Origin: JAUVUV01 sp964548275
GTDB lineage: Bacteria; Gemmatimonadota; Glassbacteria; GWA2-58-10
DNA length: 45,624 nt
Direction of reading: 5' to 3'
Assembly: GCA_964548275.1 (NCBI GenBank)
Contig: CAZJQI010000036.1
Span: 1 to 45,624 of the forward strand
Shown: one piece after another, positions 8,982 through 17,890 of the stretch
Layout of the letters: every line of letters starts with the position of its first letter
How positions within the stretch are numbered: position 1 is the first letter of the stretch
Translations under genes and position numbers: made by a program
The notes under the pieces: generated by a model
Told to the model about the DNA's origin: nothing
The model's database searches: none
What the model saw: only the letters and a program-made list of their open reading frames with translations

Positions 8982-9950
8982 GTGCCTGAAAATCAAATCA
9001 CTAATGAAAAATTGATCGCAGCCGTGGCCAGTCACCTGGATCTTCCGGCCCAGGATCTAAAACTTACCCGCTGCAGCACAGGCAAGTACAACAGCACCTT
9101 TTTCGTGGATGGCGGAGCCCACCCCCTGGTGTTCAGGGTCGCTCCGGAGGATAAACGCCGGCTGAACCTTTTTTACGAACACCGGATGATGCGCCAGGAG
9201 CCTGAAGTTCATCAGGAAATCAGGACAAGCACGAGTGTCTCGATCCCGGCGATTATCGTCCACGATTTCAGCCGGAAATTGCTCGAGCGGGATTTTCTGA
9301 TAATGGAAAAGGCTCCGGGCAGTCCGCTCTCGGAAGCCCTTGGACTCAACAGGCGCGAATTCAACCGTGTGCTCTGCGAAACCGGCGAGGCTCTTCGAGC
9401 TGTCCACGCGATCCAGCGCGACCGTTATGGCTATCTCGGCGAGCACAGGCCGATGGAGCCTCAAGCCGGCTGGACAGAGGCATTTGTCATCATGTGGAAC
9501 AAGCTTCTTGACGATATCGAGGACTGCGGCGGTTACGACGCTCGAGAGGCCGGTGCGATGAGGAAGCTGCTCGATCTGCATATCGGGGCGTTCAACCGCA
9601 GCGTGCCCTCCTCCCTGCTGCATATGGATGTCTGGGCGCAGAACATCCTGATCGATGCAAGCGGCGGCCTGGCAAGCCTTTTGGACTGGGATCGCGCTTT
9701 GTGGGGGGACCCGGAGATCGAGTTTGCGGTTCTGGATTACTGTGGAATTTCGGAGCCGGCATTCTGGGAGGGCTACGCTCAGAAACGCGAAAATGATACA
9801 GATGCCAGGATCAGGAGGATTTTCTACCTGCTTTACGAGCTGCAGAAATACATCTTTATCAGACGTGTCAGGGGCAACAACCCCTCCCTGGCGGACAGCT
9901 ACCGCCAGCAGTCGCTGCAACTGGCCGGAAGTATCGGTCTCAGGCTCTAA
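8982..9950 (+). CDS. APH-fold small-molecule kinase
   Basis: A 322-residue protein of the aminoglycoside phosphotransferase/choline kinase fold. The catalytic loop is HMDVWAQNIL (H-x-D-x4-N) and the metal-binding loop is LLDWDRALWGDPEIEFA. The start is GTG 8982, the only reasonable start before the first conserved segment, with a weak ribosome site. In this setting, next to a symporter and sugar dehydrogenases, phosphorylation of an imported sugar or amino-sugar is more likely than antibiotic resistance, but that is inference. It is a monocistronic unit by spacing. Confidence 0.78.
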   Translation: MPENQITNEKLIAAVASHLDLPAQDLKLTRCSTGKYNSTFFVDGGAHPLVFRVAPEDKRRLNLFYEHRMMRQEPEVHQEIRTSTSVSIPAIIVHDFSRKLLERDFLIMEKAPGSPLSEALGLNRREFNRVLCETGEALRAVHAIQRDRYGYLGEHRPMEPQAGWTEAFVIMWNKLLDDIEDCGGYDAREAGAMRKLLDLHIGAFNRSVPSSLLHMDVWAQNILIDASGGLASLLDWDRALWGDPEIEFAVLDYCGISEPAFWEGYAQKRENDTDARIRRIFYLLYELQKYIFIRRVRGNNPSLADSYRQQSLQLAGSIGLRL

Positions 9951-10182
9951 TCCTGGAAGGGCCGGAATTTTTCGAGTTCCGCGGAGAGACTTTCCGCGAC
10001 CCTCCTGTAGTGCTCATTGTCGATCAGTTTTTAAAATAGCCTTTTCCGCCGAGGGAAATTCAATATCTTGCCCATGTGTTTACTGATTAATATATTTCTA
10101 CTGCTTGGCCGTCCGATTTTATAACTATTTTGAGAAATATGTGTTAGAAAATCTTTTCTTGTCAGACAGCCCGAGGGAACCG

Positions 10183-10497
10183 ATGAACAAATACTACAGT
10201 AAATTCGCCGGAAAAATGATCCTCCGCGACCTTCTTGCCGCAGACCGCACTCAAATGGCTAACGAGAGAACGCTCCTGGCTTACATGCGCACTGCTCTGA
10301 CACTTTTTATTGCAGGAGTTTCTTTCATCCAGTTTTTCAGCAACATCGTAATAGTCTATATCGGCTGGATTTTTATTCCAATCGGAGTTATCGTGGCTGC
10401 TACCGGGGTAAAAGGATATTACCGCATAAAAAGCCCGCTCGACGAGTTGAGAAAGAAAGAGCTTACCTCAGGTAAAAACCAGGAAAAAGAAATCTAG
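10183..10497 (+). CDS. DUF202 small membrane protein
   Basis: A 104-residue protein. ATG 10183 is preferred over an in-frame TTG at 10105 because GAGGG lies 5 bases upstream. It has the DUF202 hallmark (LAADRTQMANERTLLAYMRT) followed by two transmembrane segments and a short basic tail. Members such as YidH are inner-membrane proteins of unknown function. It reads toward the C69 peptidase gene and ends convergently with it, 64 bases apart. Confidence 0.8.
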   Translation: MNKYYSKFAGKMILRDLLAADRTQMANERTLLAYMRTALTLFIAGVSFIQFFSNIVIVYIGWIFIPIGVIVAATGVKGYYRIKSPLDELRKKELTSGKNQEKEI

Positions 10498-10561
10498 ACC
10501 CCTCTTGCCTGCCTGCGTTATTCTCCGCTCTCGGCAACTTTTTTGCCCATCCTGCCAGTTG

Positions 10562-12010
10562 CTATTCGATCATCCCTCGTGCTTTCTGCATCGCTCCAGC
10601 CGCGGTACCCTGGCAGTAGCGGCTCAAGGCCTCGATCACGGCTTTCCTGTCGCGTTTCCAGTTCGACAGCGCCTGTTGCTCGATTACCGGCTGAATGGCA
10701 AAACTCACCCGTTCGAATTCTTTCCATGCTTCCCTTACTTCCGAGATTTTTTTCCAGTAATCTCTGTCCACGTAAATAGTCAGGTCGCGAAAAACCCTGA
10801 TCGCTCTATCATCTTCCGGCTGGAGAGCATTTTCGGGCTGAGAGTAAACTCCGGGTGCTGCCTGGAAATCGAACTGTTCGGGTACCTCGGCAACACCGAA
10901 ATAGAGAGGCAGAAAGGGGCTCGAGCAAGGCCGCCAGTAAGCGAGCCACCAGAGTGCCCCGATTTCCACCGGAAGATTGGAGCGGAGCTGGAAAACATCA
11001 CCATGGTTTGTGGAACCGCAGCAAATCGTCCGCGCTCCGATCTCCTCCGCTGGGCCGTGCGGGTTTGCTCTGCCGATATCATATGGACTTTTTTCGTAAT
11101 GGTCGCGCAGGATCGCAAATACGTCCTCCACTTTCAACTTCTGTCTGGGTTTGACTGAAAATGGCATCGGGGTTCCCTCTTCCGGCGGGCTGATCCCCAT
11201 TTGAGAGATATTCCTGTAACCGCTCCACTGGCGGTTTCTCTGGGCCGGGTCCAGCACGCGGTCAGGCCTGGCGTAGGCCCGTTCGAAATCGAATGCCCTG
11301 TGCTTGAGAGAATTGTGCCAGCCACGTCTTTTGGCATATTCGATAACACCCTTTGAGCCGAGAAAGTTCACCGTGTCGCGCATGTCAATTTCGTGGATCC
11401 CGTAGCTGTTTGCCAGAACGGCAACATCATCATCCGGGACGCGCCTGGCGCACCAGAGCTTGCCGTTGACCAGCGCCACCTGCCAGGCCTCGCGGGAATC
11501 GCAGATTGTCAGGGTCCTTCCGCTTGACGAGTAACCGAAACGCTCGACAAGAGAGCCGACCAGCTTGACACCCTGGCGGGCTGTTCTGGCACGTTCGGCT
11601 ACAAGGTAGCGCAGCATCGGCCCGATTCCACCCTCTGTCAGCTCCGGCTTGTCCTCCCTGGAGGGGCACGAATTGCTCACCACTGCCACTGCGTGCTCGT
11701 TGAGCAGGCTATGGGAAAACGGCTTGCCAGGCATCTCGAAAATCAGGTAGCCATAAGTGGTATCAGCCTGGGCCAGGAGTCCGCCCCCGGCCAGCTCGAC
11801 AAACTCGCCGGGCTGGTGGACCATCCGTTCCACCCTGCGCATGCGGAATACCATGTCGATCCCGTTGTCTTCATTGTGGCCTATGATCACGCTGCCGTCG
11901 GCTGTGGCATCCCGGCCCGCCACCACCAGGAAACAGTTCTGGTCAGCATGACACGGCGCTGATACTGTCAGAAGCAGACAGAATAGCAAACCCTGAGCAG
12001 CTTTGATCAA
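10562..12010 (-). CDS. Exported C69 (U34) family dipeptidase
   Basis: A 482-residue protein. The start TTG 12010 is supported by GGAGGG four bases upstream. A signal peptide (residues 1-22, ending CHADQ) is followed at once by NCFLVVAGRDATADGSVIIG and HNED, the N-terminal pattern of C69 N-terminal-nucleophile peptidases. The cysteine of NCF would be the catalytic residue after processing. Middle segments such as CDSREAWQVALV and YANSYGIHE-like patterns (LANSYGIHEIDM) fit the family. It probably hydrolyses dipeptides in the periplasm. It is a single gene, convergent with the DUF202 gene and divergent from the aldo/keto reductase. Confidence 0.82.
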   Translation of the reverse strand: MIKAAQGLLFCLLLTVSAPCHADQNCFLVVAGRDATADGSVIIGHNEDNGIDMVFRMRRVERMVHQPGEFVELAGGGLLAQADTTYGYLIFEMPGKPFSHSLLNEHAVAVVSNSCPSREDKPELTEGGIGPMLRYLVAERARTARQGVKLVGSLVERFGYSSSGRTLTICDSREAWQVALVNGKLWCARRVPDDDVAVLANSYGIHEIDMRDTVNFLGSKGVIEYAKRRGWHNSLKHRAFDFERAYARPDRVLDPAQRNRQWSGYRNISQMGISPPEEGTPMPFSVKPRQKLKVEDVFAILRDHYEKSPYDIGRANPHGPAEEIGARTICCGSTNHGDVFQLRSNLPVEIGALWWLAYWRPCSSPFLPLYFGVAEVPEQFDFQAAPGVYSQPENALQPEDDRAIRVFRDLTIYVDRDYWKKISEVREAWKEFERVSFAIQPVIEQQALSNWKRDRKAVIEALSRYCQGTAAGAMQKARGMIE

Positions 12011-12210
12011 TTTGCCCTCCGGAAATTTATTCAGATCAGAATTCGATTGAGCGTAGAATGTATATTAAAGAATTCAACGGTTGAATACAAAGCTTTTCTC
12101 CTCCGGTGGCATCAAGTTTGAATCTGGACATAGTCTTGTCAGCAGCCTATTTTGTAAGTAGCGAAAACAGTCTCTCTATCTTTAACGCAAAATCTGCTCT
12201 GGGAGTAATA

Positions 12211-13170
12211 ATGAGAACCAGAACTCTTGGCAGGACAGGAATAAGGGTGAGCGAGGTGGGGTTCGGCGCCTGGGCAATCGGCGGTACGGCAACGCTTGGA
12301 CAGTTTCAGATCGGCTGGGGAAAAGTGGATGACAGCGATTCGACCCGGGCAATCGAAGCTGCGTTCGAGCTCGGGATTAATTTCTACGACACGGCTGATG
12401 TTTACGGAGCCGGCCACAGCGAGGAACTTCTGGCAAAGGTTTTTTCCACCCGCCGCTCCCTGGTGGTGATCGCCAGCAAGGGCGGCAATCTCACGGACAA
12501 GCACGGCCAATGGCAGAAAGATTTCAGCGGCGAGTTTCTCAGCCAACGGGTCGAGGACTCTCTTCGGCGTCTCAAATCAGACTATATTGATCTCTACCAG
12601 CTTCACACGCCCAGCACCGGGGAGCAGCTCGAACAGGCTCTCGCCAATGCGGAAACACTCGACCGGCTGGTCGAGCAGGGCAAAATAAGAGCCTATGGTA
12701 TCTCGATAGGCCCGCTGGAGCACGGGCTGCGCCAGATCGAGGCAGGCTACGGCTCAACGATCCAGGTGGTGTATAATATCCTTCAGCGCGAGCCGGAAAA
12801 AGAACTCCTGCCGAAAGCCAAAGAAGCCGGCATCGGAATAATCCCCCGCGTGCCGCTGGCCTACGGCTTCTTGACTGGCAAGTTCACAAAGGATTCGACA
12901 TTCGGCCCGGACGACCACCGCTCTCACAGCGTGCCCCCGGAAAAGCTGCGCGATTGGGTGGAGAAGACAGACAGGCTCAAACCCATTGCTGCCGAACTCG
13001 GGATCTCCATGCCGCAGCTTGCCCTGCAGTACATCCTGGCCAGTGATGCGGTAAGCGTGGTGATCCCTGGAGCCAAGAGCGAACAGCAGGTGAAACAGAA
13101 CGCAGCGGCAGGGCAAGCCAGCGTGCTTACTGATGATGTGATAAGCAAGATCAGGGAAGCGGTTGCCTGA
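12211..13170 (+). CDS. Aldo/keto reductase
   Basis: A 319-residue cytoplasmic TIM-barrel oxidoreductase using NADPH. ATG 12211 has GGGAG five bases upstream. An in-frame start 105 bases earlier lacks one and adds a tail unlike the family. The catalytic tetrad is visible as Asp and Tyr in FYDTADVYGAGHSE, Lys in IASKGG and His in YQLHTPS. The C-terminal segment (VVIPGAKSEQQVKQN) is the cofactor-binding region. It ends 7 bases from the end of the convergent class II aldolase gene. The substrate is unknown. Confidence 0.87.
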   Translation: MRTRTLGRTGIRVSEVGFGAWAIGGTATLGQFQIGWGKVDDSDSTRAIEAAFELGINFYDTADVYGAGHSEELLAKVFSTRRSLVVIASKGGNLTDKHGQWQKDFSGEFLSQRVEDSLRRLKSDYIDLYQLHTPSTGEQLEQALANAETLDRLVEQGKIRAYGISIGPLEHGLRQIEAGYGSTIQVVYNILQREPEKELLPKAKEAGIGIIPRVPLAYGFLTGKFTKDSTFGPDDHRSHSVPPEKLRDWVEKTDRLKPIAAELGISMPQLALQYILASDAVSVVIPGAKSEQQVKQNAAAGQASVLTDDVISKIREAVA

Positions 13171-13177
13171 AAAACCC

Positions 13178-13867
13178 TCAGAACTCGAAGCCTTTCGGTT
13201 CTCCGAGGGCCTTGCAGAGCCAGGCGATCCTGGCGGTGTTTTCGACCACCTCGGCCTTGTAGAGAAGGTCGTAAAGGTCGCTGCCCACTACGAAAGCACC
13301 GTGGTTCTCCATCATCACCACCGAAGTCTCCGGATTGCGGTATGCCTCCACTACAGCCTCGATCAGCTCCGGTGAACCCACCCTGTAATACGGCACGATA
13401 GCCACAGCTTTGAGCGGCTTTACCGACTGCTGGGTCACAGCGGGAATTATTTTTCCCACTGTAGCCCAGGCAGTGGAGTACGGAGCGTGCATGTGCATGA
13501 CCGCTCCCACAGTGTCGCGCATGGAGTAAATAGCTGCGTGAATATCCGCCTCGTGCGACGGCGCCGGGTTGCCCTCGAGCACATCACCCTCGAGGTTGAT
13601 TGTGGAAAGCTTGCTATAATCCAGGTCGCCCAGGCAGGTTCCGGTGGCTTTGACAATTATCCGCTCTGTGCCCGGCACCCGGACGCTGATATCCCCACCG
13701 GTTCCCGAGGTTAGCTGGCGGGCGTAAACTCTCTCAGCCACCTCGATCAATCGATCCTTGTATATCTGATCCAGAATCTCTTGTTTGCTTTTTTTCAATG
13801 TTTCAACCTGAGGGCAGTTACAGGCTAAAAGCAGCGGCAAAACTGATAGGAACAGATAATATCTCAT
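13178..13867 (-). CDS. Class II aldolase/adducin-fold protein with lipoprotein signal
   Basis: A 229-residue protein. From residue 30 on it is a standard class II aldolase (FucA/AraD type): the acid in SHEADIH, zinc histidines in HMHAPYSTA and the third histidine in MMENHGAF. What is odd is the N-terminus: MRYYLF, a hydrophobic run and lipobox LLAC with Cys16, which would make it a lipoprotein. The start at ATG 13867 is backed by GGAGG six bases upstream, so the signal is not an artefact of an over-long start call. A TTG within residues 20-25 could give a cytoplasmic form. The family is normally cytosolic. Aldolase, epimerase or decarboxylase activity cannot be told apart here. Confidence 0.8.
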   Translation of the reverse strand: MRYYLFLSVLPLLLACNCPQVETLKKSKQEILDQIYKDRLIEVAERVYARQLTSGTGGDISVRVPGTERIIVKATGTCLGDLDYSKLSTINLEGDVLEGNPAPSHEADIHAAIYSMRDTVGAVMHMHAPYSTAWATVGKIIPAVTQQSVKPLKAVAIVPYYRVGSPELIEAVVEAYRNPETSVVMMENHGAFVVGSDLYDLLYKAEVVENTARIAWLCKALGEPKGFEF

Positions 13868-13930
13868 CTCATGCCTCCATTAATGATTAATAAGTACATG
13901 GCGATAATATTAATAACATTTTAAAGAAAA

Positions 13931-13960
13931 AAAAGCCCGGCTAATCAACCGGGCCTTTTT
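13931..13960. terminator. Bidirectional intrinsic terminator
   Basis: The stem GCCCGG (13935-13940) pairs with CCGGGC (13949-13954) across an 8-base loop. An A-run precedes it and a T-run follows it, so it can work on both strands. On the minus strand it lies downstream of the Tat-exported oxidoreductase gene (14335-15609) and upstream of the aldolase gene, insulating the latter. Confidence 0.7.
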
Positions 13961-13987
13961 CTCAGATTTCCGATGGATATTTTCGTA

Positions 13988-14007
13988 GGGCACGGCGTGC
14001 CGTGCCC
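13988..14007. repeat. GGGCACGGC/GCCGTGCCC palindrome
   Basis: A 20-base near-perfect palindrome: GGGCACGGC, two bases, GCCGTGCCC. It resembles the small dispersed palindromic elements found between genes in many bacteria. It has no T-run, so it is not a typical terminator. Confidence 0.5.
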
Positions 14008-14040
14008 GTGATGTATCCCAGCGTTCCAGGATTTATTCTG

Positions 14041-14148
14041 TACTTTTGCAAACGATCAAAAGTACCAAAAATCTTTTCGGGGCCGCAACTCGCCTGAACT
14101 CACAGGGTTCATATAACCCTCGGTGTTTACCTAGAAAAAACACGCTCC
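14041..14148 (-). repeat. Intergenic repeat family A, copy 2 (inverted)
   Basis: Read on the minus strand it starts GGAGCGTGTT and ends in GATTTTTGGTACTTTTG and CAAAAGTA, matching 136-240 in order and length. It sits in the 467-base gap between aldolase and oxidoreductase genes. The remainder of that gap (14150-14334) shows no gene. Confidence 0.55.
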
Positions 14149-14334
14149 GTCCGTGGTCGCCTGCACGGCCCGTTGGGCACGCGCAATGGCATGCCGAGCT
14201 TTCTTTTCTATTACAACCCATAATGGAAATTGATTGTCAACTACACGCCCCTCTTACGTGGCTCGGACAGGCGGCCCCTATTTTACCCAGCCCCAATCCC
14301 AAAAAGTTATCGGCCAATAATTAATTTTAATTCC

Positions 14335-15609
14335 CTACCCCATCGCTTCAATTTCCTCTCTGGTGTACTTTCGCCCGTGGTTCATGGAGGAATGGTAGGC
14401 CATCAGGGCCGCTATCGAGGAGTTGCGGCAGCTCACTGCGTCCATGATGGGCCTGGCGCCACGGAGGATGCAGTCGTAGAAATGTTCGAACTCGCGCGCT
14501 GTGGCAAGCTCGTAGCTGCTGTCGATATCGAATGTGACAACCTTGGCCGGGGTGAGATTCGGGCTTTCGCTCTCCTTGAGTGACTGTCCCAGCTTGATTG
14601 TGGTAAACTTGTGCTCGATCCCGACCGAGTCCAGATGCCGCGCCTGTTTCTCCCAGTAAACTTTGAGCGTGCCGCCGTAGCTTTCCACTGTGCCGTGGGT
14701 GCCGAGCATGGTCCAGCCCGAGCCCTGGCTGGCATTGGAGAGATGGCCGGTGCCGACTCCGAGCACGCCGTCCTCCATCTCCCAGGTTCCCATGATACTG
14801 TCGTGGTGCTCGCGGCCGTCCTTGTAGATCATGATATTGCCGTAGAAAGAAGCGCTTCTAGGCATGGTGCCGAGCACATCCAGCACCTGGTCGATTTCGT
14901 GGGTCACAACCTCGGTCAAAAGCCCGCCGCAGTATTCCTTATAAAGCCGCCAGTTGAGTTGCCTGTCGAATTCCGGGGGCAGACCCTCTTTTTTCCAGGT
15001 CTGGTTGCGGTCGAAATGGCAGTAGAACTGGGTTATCCTGCCGAGTGAACCAGCCTCTACAAGTTCCTTGACCATCTTGAGTGACTCGTTGAGCCTGCTC
15101 TGGTAGCCCACCAGGTAAACCAGATCGCTGTGTTTCTGCGCGGCTGCCAGCATCTCGTTGAGCTGCTTCATGTTCAGGCCCATGCTCTTTTCGCTGAACA
15201 CGTGCTTGCCTGCCTCGAGAGCTGCGATACTCATCGGCACGTGGAGATAAAGCGGGGCGGCCACCACGACCGCGTCCACGTCTTTCTGCTCTAAAACTTT
15301 GCGCCAGTCCGTGTGCGTGCGGACCTTGTCGTTGTCGGTGTAGTTCCTGGCTTCCTCGAGGTTGGGCGGGTAGACGTCACAGAGATCGGTTATCATGGAT
15401 TGCTCGTGATCCCTGATCGCGCGCATGATCGAGCCGCCGCGGCTTCCCGTTCCGATAATCCCGAGATTGATTCTGTTGTTGATATTCTGCGCGCTCAGAA
15501 TCGCCGGTGCACCAAGGGCGGAAAGCCCGGCAGCGGTGGCCAGCACTGTGGATCCCTGCTTGACAAATTCCCTCCTGGATACTTTATTGTCTTGCTTTAT
15601 TTCCTTCAT
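14335..15609 (-). CDS. Tat-exported Gfo/Idh/MocA oxidoreductase
   Basis: A 424-residue protein with a twin-arginine signal: SRREFVK at residues 11-17, then a hydrophobic region ending near ILSAQ. The mature part begins with a Rossmann loop (GIIGTGSRGG) and has FSEKSMGLN in place of the usual EKP motif. ATG 15609 follows GAGAGGTG. Tat-exported members are abundant in glycan-degrading planctomycete- and FCB-type bacteria; they carry a pre-bound nicotinamide cofactor, and a few known ones act as glycosidases or glycan oxidoreductases in the periplasm. A similar role is inferred. It is monocistronic, with the terminator at 13931-13960 as likely end. Confidence 0.87.
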   Translation of the reverse strand: MKEIKQDNKVSRREFVKQGSTVLATAAGLSALGAPAILSAQNINNRINLGIIGTGSRGGSIMRAIRDHEQSMITDLCDVYPPNLEEARNYTDNDKVRTHTDWRKVLEQKDVDAVVVAAPLYLHVPMSIAALEAGKHVFSEKSMGLNMKQLNEMLAAAQKHSDLVYLVGYQSRLNESLKMVKELVEAGSLGRITQFYCHFDRNQTWKKEGLPPEFDRQLNWRLYKEYCGGLLTEVVTHEIDQVLDVLGTMPRSASFYGNIMIYKDGREHHDSIMGTWEMEDGVLGVGTGHLSNASQGSGWTMLGTHGTVESYGGTLKVYWEKQARHLDSVGIEHKFTTIKLGQSLKESESPNLTPAKVVTFDIDSSYELATAREFEHFYDCILRGARPIMDAVSCRNSSIAALMAYHSSMNHGRKYTREEIEAMG

Positions 15610-15683
15610 GATTACACCTCTCTCGTTTGAGCTAAGGAATTTTTTATTTTCTCGTTATTGAAAAGAAAGTAAATGAATTGGTA

Positions 15684-15707
15684 TTCTTCCAATTGGTAAA
15701 TTGGAGA
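15684..15707. promoter_or_regulatory. Palindrome upstream of the Tat oxidoreductase gene
   Basis: TCCAATT and AATTGGA flank a 4-base centre, extended by TTC/GAA. It lies about 75 bases before the start of the minus-strand gene at 15609. It could be an operator or just a hairpin. No T-run follows on either strand. Confidence 0.3.
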
Positions 15708-15787
15708 AAACTTGTAATCATTCCCGATAAATATTAGATCAAGAATACCCGTGTGTTTTCACTCCTGACCGGCCCGTGCGATCACGA

Positions 15788-16984
15788 TTAGCGAAACATT
15801 GTCCTCTCGCGCTCGAACCACCGCGCACATCCGTAGAGGCTTACTCCGGCCAGGACAACGAGTGAGACGTAGACTTCGGCCAGAAGTCCCGGCGCTATGG
15901 CTCCGGAGATAATCTCCTTTGCCGCCAGCGAAACGTTGAGAATCGGAATCAGTGCTGTTTTTACATTCAGTTCAATGCCTGGGAGAAGCGCGATGAAAAC
16001 CGGCACGATTATGACAATGTTGAGAGGAGTAATCAGGCTTTGAGCTTCTTTAAACGATCTGGCGAAGATGGACAGAGAAAGCATGCAGGCGGCAAAAAAT
16101 ATGGACAGGGGAAACAGCAGAGAGAAGATCAATGCAAGAGTGCCGGGTGCCAGGATATTCTTGACTACGTCCAGCAATTCCGGGGGAATGGGCAGTGATT
16201 TAAATTGCATTACGGCCACAAACAGCCCTGTCATGGAAACAGCGGCGGATATGATCCCGGCAAGGACGATCACGCTGAACTTGCCCACCAGGATCTGGAA
16301 ACGGCTGGCAGGTGTGGTCAGCAGAGTTTCCAGAGTGCCGCGCTCTTTTTCTCCGGCGCCCAGGTCTATAGCCGGATACATTCCCCCCAGAAAGCAGAAA
16401 ATGACGAATATATACGGCAGAAACCCTCCTACCGCTTTTCCCACTTTTTCCTTTATCGAGGCAACGTCATGCTCTTCGACACGAACCGCGCTGACGATTT
16501 TTCGATCCAGGCTCAATTTCTCGAAACGCTCCGATAGCAGCCTTTTCTCGAAATCATTTATCAAAGGTCGCAGGCGTGATCTGGTAATGTTCTGGTCTTT
16601 GGTGGATTTGAAATAGAGAACTATTTTCCCTTCCTCGAGCTCCGCCACCTGCCTGTCGAAATCCTCGCCAAAAAGGATGGCCGCATCCAGGCTGTCTTGC
16701 TGAATAAGCTCCTGAGTACTCTCGGCCCGGATGTCTTCCCTGATCTGCAGATCTTCCCTGCTCAAAAGCGAATCTCTGAATGCCTGGGCATTTCCATAGG
16801 TCAGCACCCCGACCCTCAATTTTTTTTCTTCGGCTTTCTTGATCTGGGAAATCTGGACCTTGAAAACGATTGCCATCAGGACCGGAAAAAGCAGCATCGG
16901 AATGACCACCATCATCAGCAGGGTACGGCGATCTCGCAGGGTATCGATCAATTCTTTCTTGAAAATCGTGATGACCGTATTCAT
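15788..16984 (-). CDS. natB: ABC-2 type permease, NatB family
   Basis: A 398-residue inner-membrane protein. ATG 16984 is chosen because GAGGAGG lies 7 bases upstream; an upstream in-frame TTG is less likely. It begins with a cytoplasmic helix (KKELIDTLRDRRTL) and a first transmembrane segment, followed by a large external domain (about residues 40-180). The membrane region (PYIFVIFCFLGGMYPAIDL, GEKERGTLETLLTTPASR) is the signature of NatB-type ABC-2 exporters. NatAB of Bacillus exports sodium; the substrate here is not proven. Its start is two bases after the stop of the ATPase gene, so the two are translationally coupled. Confidence 0.83.
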   Translation of the reverse strand: MNTVITIFKKELIDTLRDRRTLLMMVVIPMLLFPVLMAIVFKVQISQIKKAEEKKLRVGVLTYGNAQAFRDSLLSREDLQIREDIRAESTQELIQQDSLDAAILFGEDFDRQVAELEEGKIVLYFKSTKDQNITRSRLRPLINDFEKRLLSERFEKLSLDRKIVSAVRVEEHDVASIKEKVGKAVGGFLPYIFVIFCFLGGMYPAIDLGAGEKERGTLETLLTTPASRFQILVGKFSVIVLAGIISAAVSMTGLFVAVMQFKSLPIPPELLDVVKNILAPGTLALIFSLLFPLSIFFAACMLSLSIFARSFKEAQSLITPLNIVIIVPVFIALLPGIELNVKTALIPILNVSLAAKEIISGAIAPGLLAEVYVSLVVLAGVSLYGCARWFERERTMFR

Positions 16985-16986
16985 CT

Positions 16987-17763
16987 TCAAGCCTCCTCTA
17001 CCAGACGGATGAACTCATCCTCGACGGATCTGGTCTGCATCCGGCCTAGAAATTCTTCGTAGGTGTCGTTAAAGCACAGCTGTCCCTTGTGGATGATGGC
17101 GAGATCATCGCTGAGCAGGCTCACTTCGCCCATCCGGTGCGTGGAGAAAACAATTGTCTTCCCGGCATCCTTGCAGCTTCGGATCAGCTGGATGATGTTT
17201 CGCGAGGTGACTACGTCCAGGCCTACCGTGGGCTCGTCGAAGACTACGACCTCAGGATCGTGGATCATCGTCCGAACTATGGACACTTTCTGGCGCATCC
17301 CGGAAGACAGCTTGCCGATCCGGCGGTTGGCGAAATCGTTCATATCCAGCAGAGCGAACAATTCATCCCGGCGGCGCTGGTACTCGTTCTTCTCCATACC
17401 GTAGAGATCAGCGAAGTACTTCACCAGCTCGTTCGCGGTCAGCCTATCATAGAGTCCGGTGCTTCCGGTGAGAAATCCCATGCGGCGACGGATTTCCTGT
17501 GGCTGCCGAGCGATGTCGTATCCCATCACTGTGATCGTTCCCGAGGTGGGTTTCAGCATGGTGGCAATCATGCGCAATGCGGTAGTTTTTCCGGCACCGT
17601 TGGGTCCCAGAAGAGTGAATATTCTTCCCGGAGTACAGGTGAAACTGACTTCATGGACAGCATCAATCGTCGATCCCGAGAAATCCTCACCCCGCTCCCG
17701 CTTCTGCTGGCGTGACAATTTGAACGTCTTCGTTAACTGTTTAACAACTATCATAACCGACAT
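16987..17763 (-). CDS. natA: ABC exporter ATP-binding protein, NatA family
   Basis: A 258-residue cytoplasmic ATPase. Walker A is GPNGAGKTT, the signature is LSSGMRQK and Walker B is VVVFDEPTVGLD, followed by the switch histidine in STHRMGE. Such 'SSGMRQK' signatures are typical of drug/sodium-type exporters. A lysine/arginine-rich insertion lies near residues 17-30. The start could be ATG 17763 or the nearby ATG 17754; neither has a strong ribosome site. It forms an operon with natB downstream. Confidence 0.86.
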   Translation of the reverse strand: MSVMIVVKQLTKTFKLSRQQKRERGEDFSGSTIDAVHEVSFTCTPGRIFTLLGPNGAGKTTALRMIATMLKPTSGTITVMGYDIARQPQEIRRRMGFLTGSTGLYDRLTANELVKYFADLYGMEKNEYQRRRDELFALLDMNDFANRRIGKLSSGMRQKVSIVRTMIHDPEVVVFDEPTVGLDVVTSRNIIQLIRSCKDAGKTIVFSTHRMGEVSLLSDDLAIIHKGQLCFNDTYEEFLGRMQTRSVEDEFIRLVEEA

Positions 17764-17890
17764 CCCAGAATCGTTAGCTTACCTGATATAATTTCGGAGT
17801 TCTGGAGAAGTGCGTGAGATTTTCTCTCTAAAAACAATATGTTATAAGCTTCCTCTGAAGATTCCAACTCAATCCTGAACAGCATGTAAA

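Noticed and set aside
8982..9950. Aminoglycoside resistance gene
   Set aside because: The fold is shared by many kinases of sugars and choline; the neighbours are sugar genes and there is no sign of a resistance cassette or mobile element.
14300..14325. Sigma-28-like GCCGATAA on the minus strand
   Set aside because: The nearest upstream TAAA is only 11 bases away, which is too close, and there is no flagellar gene downstream.
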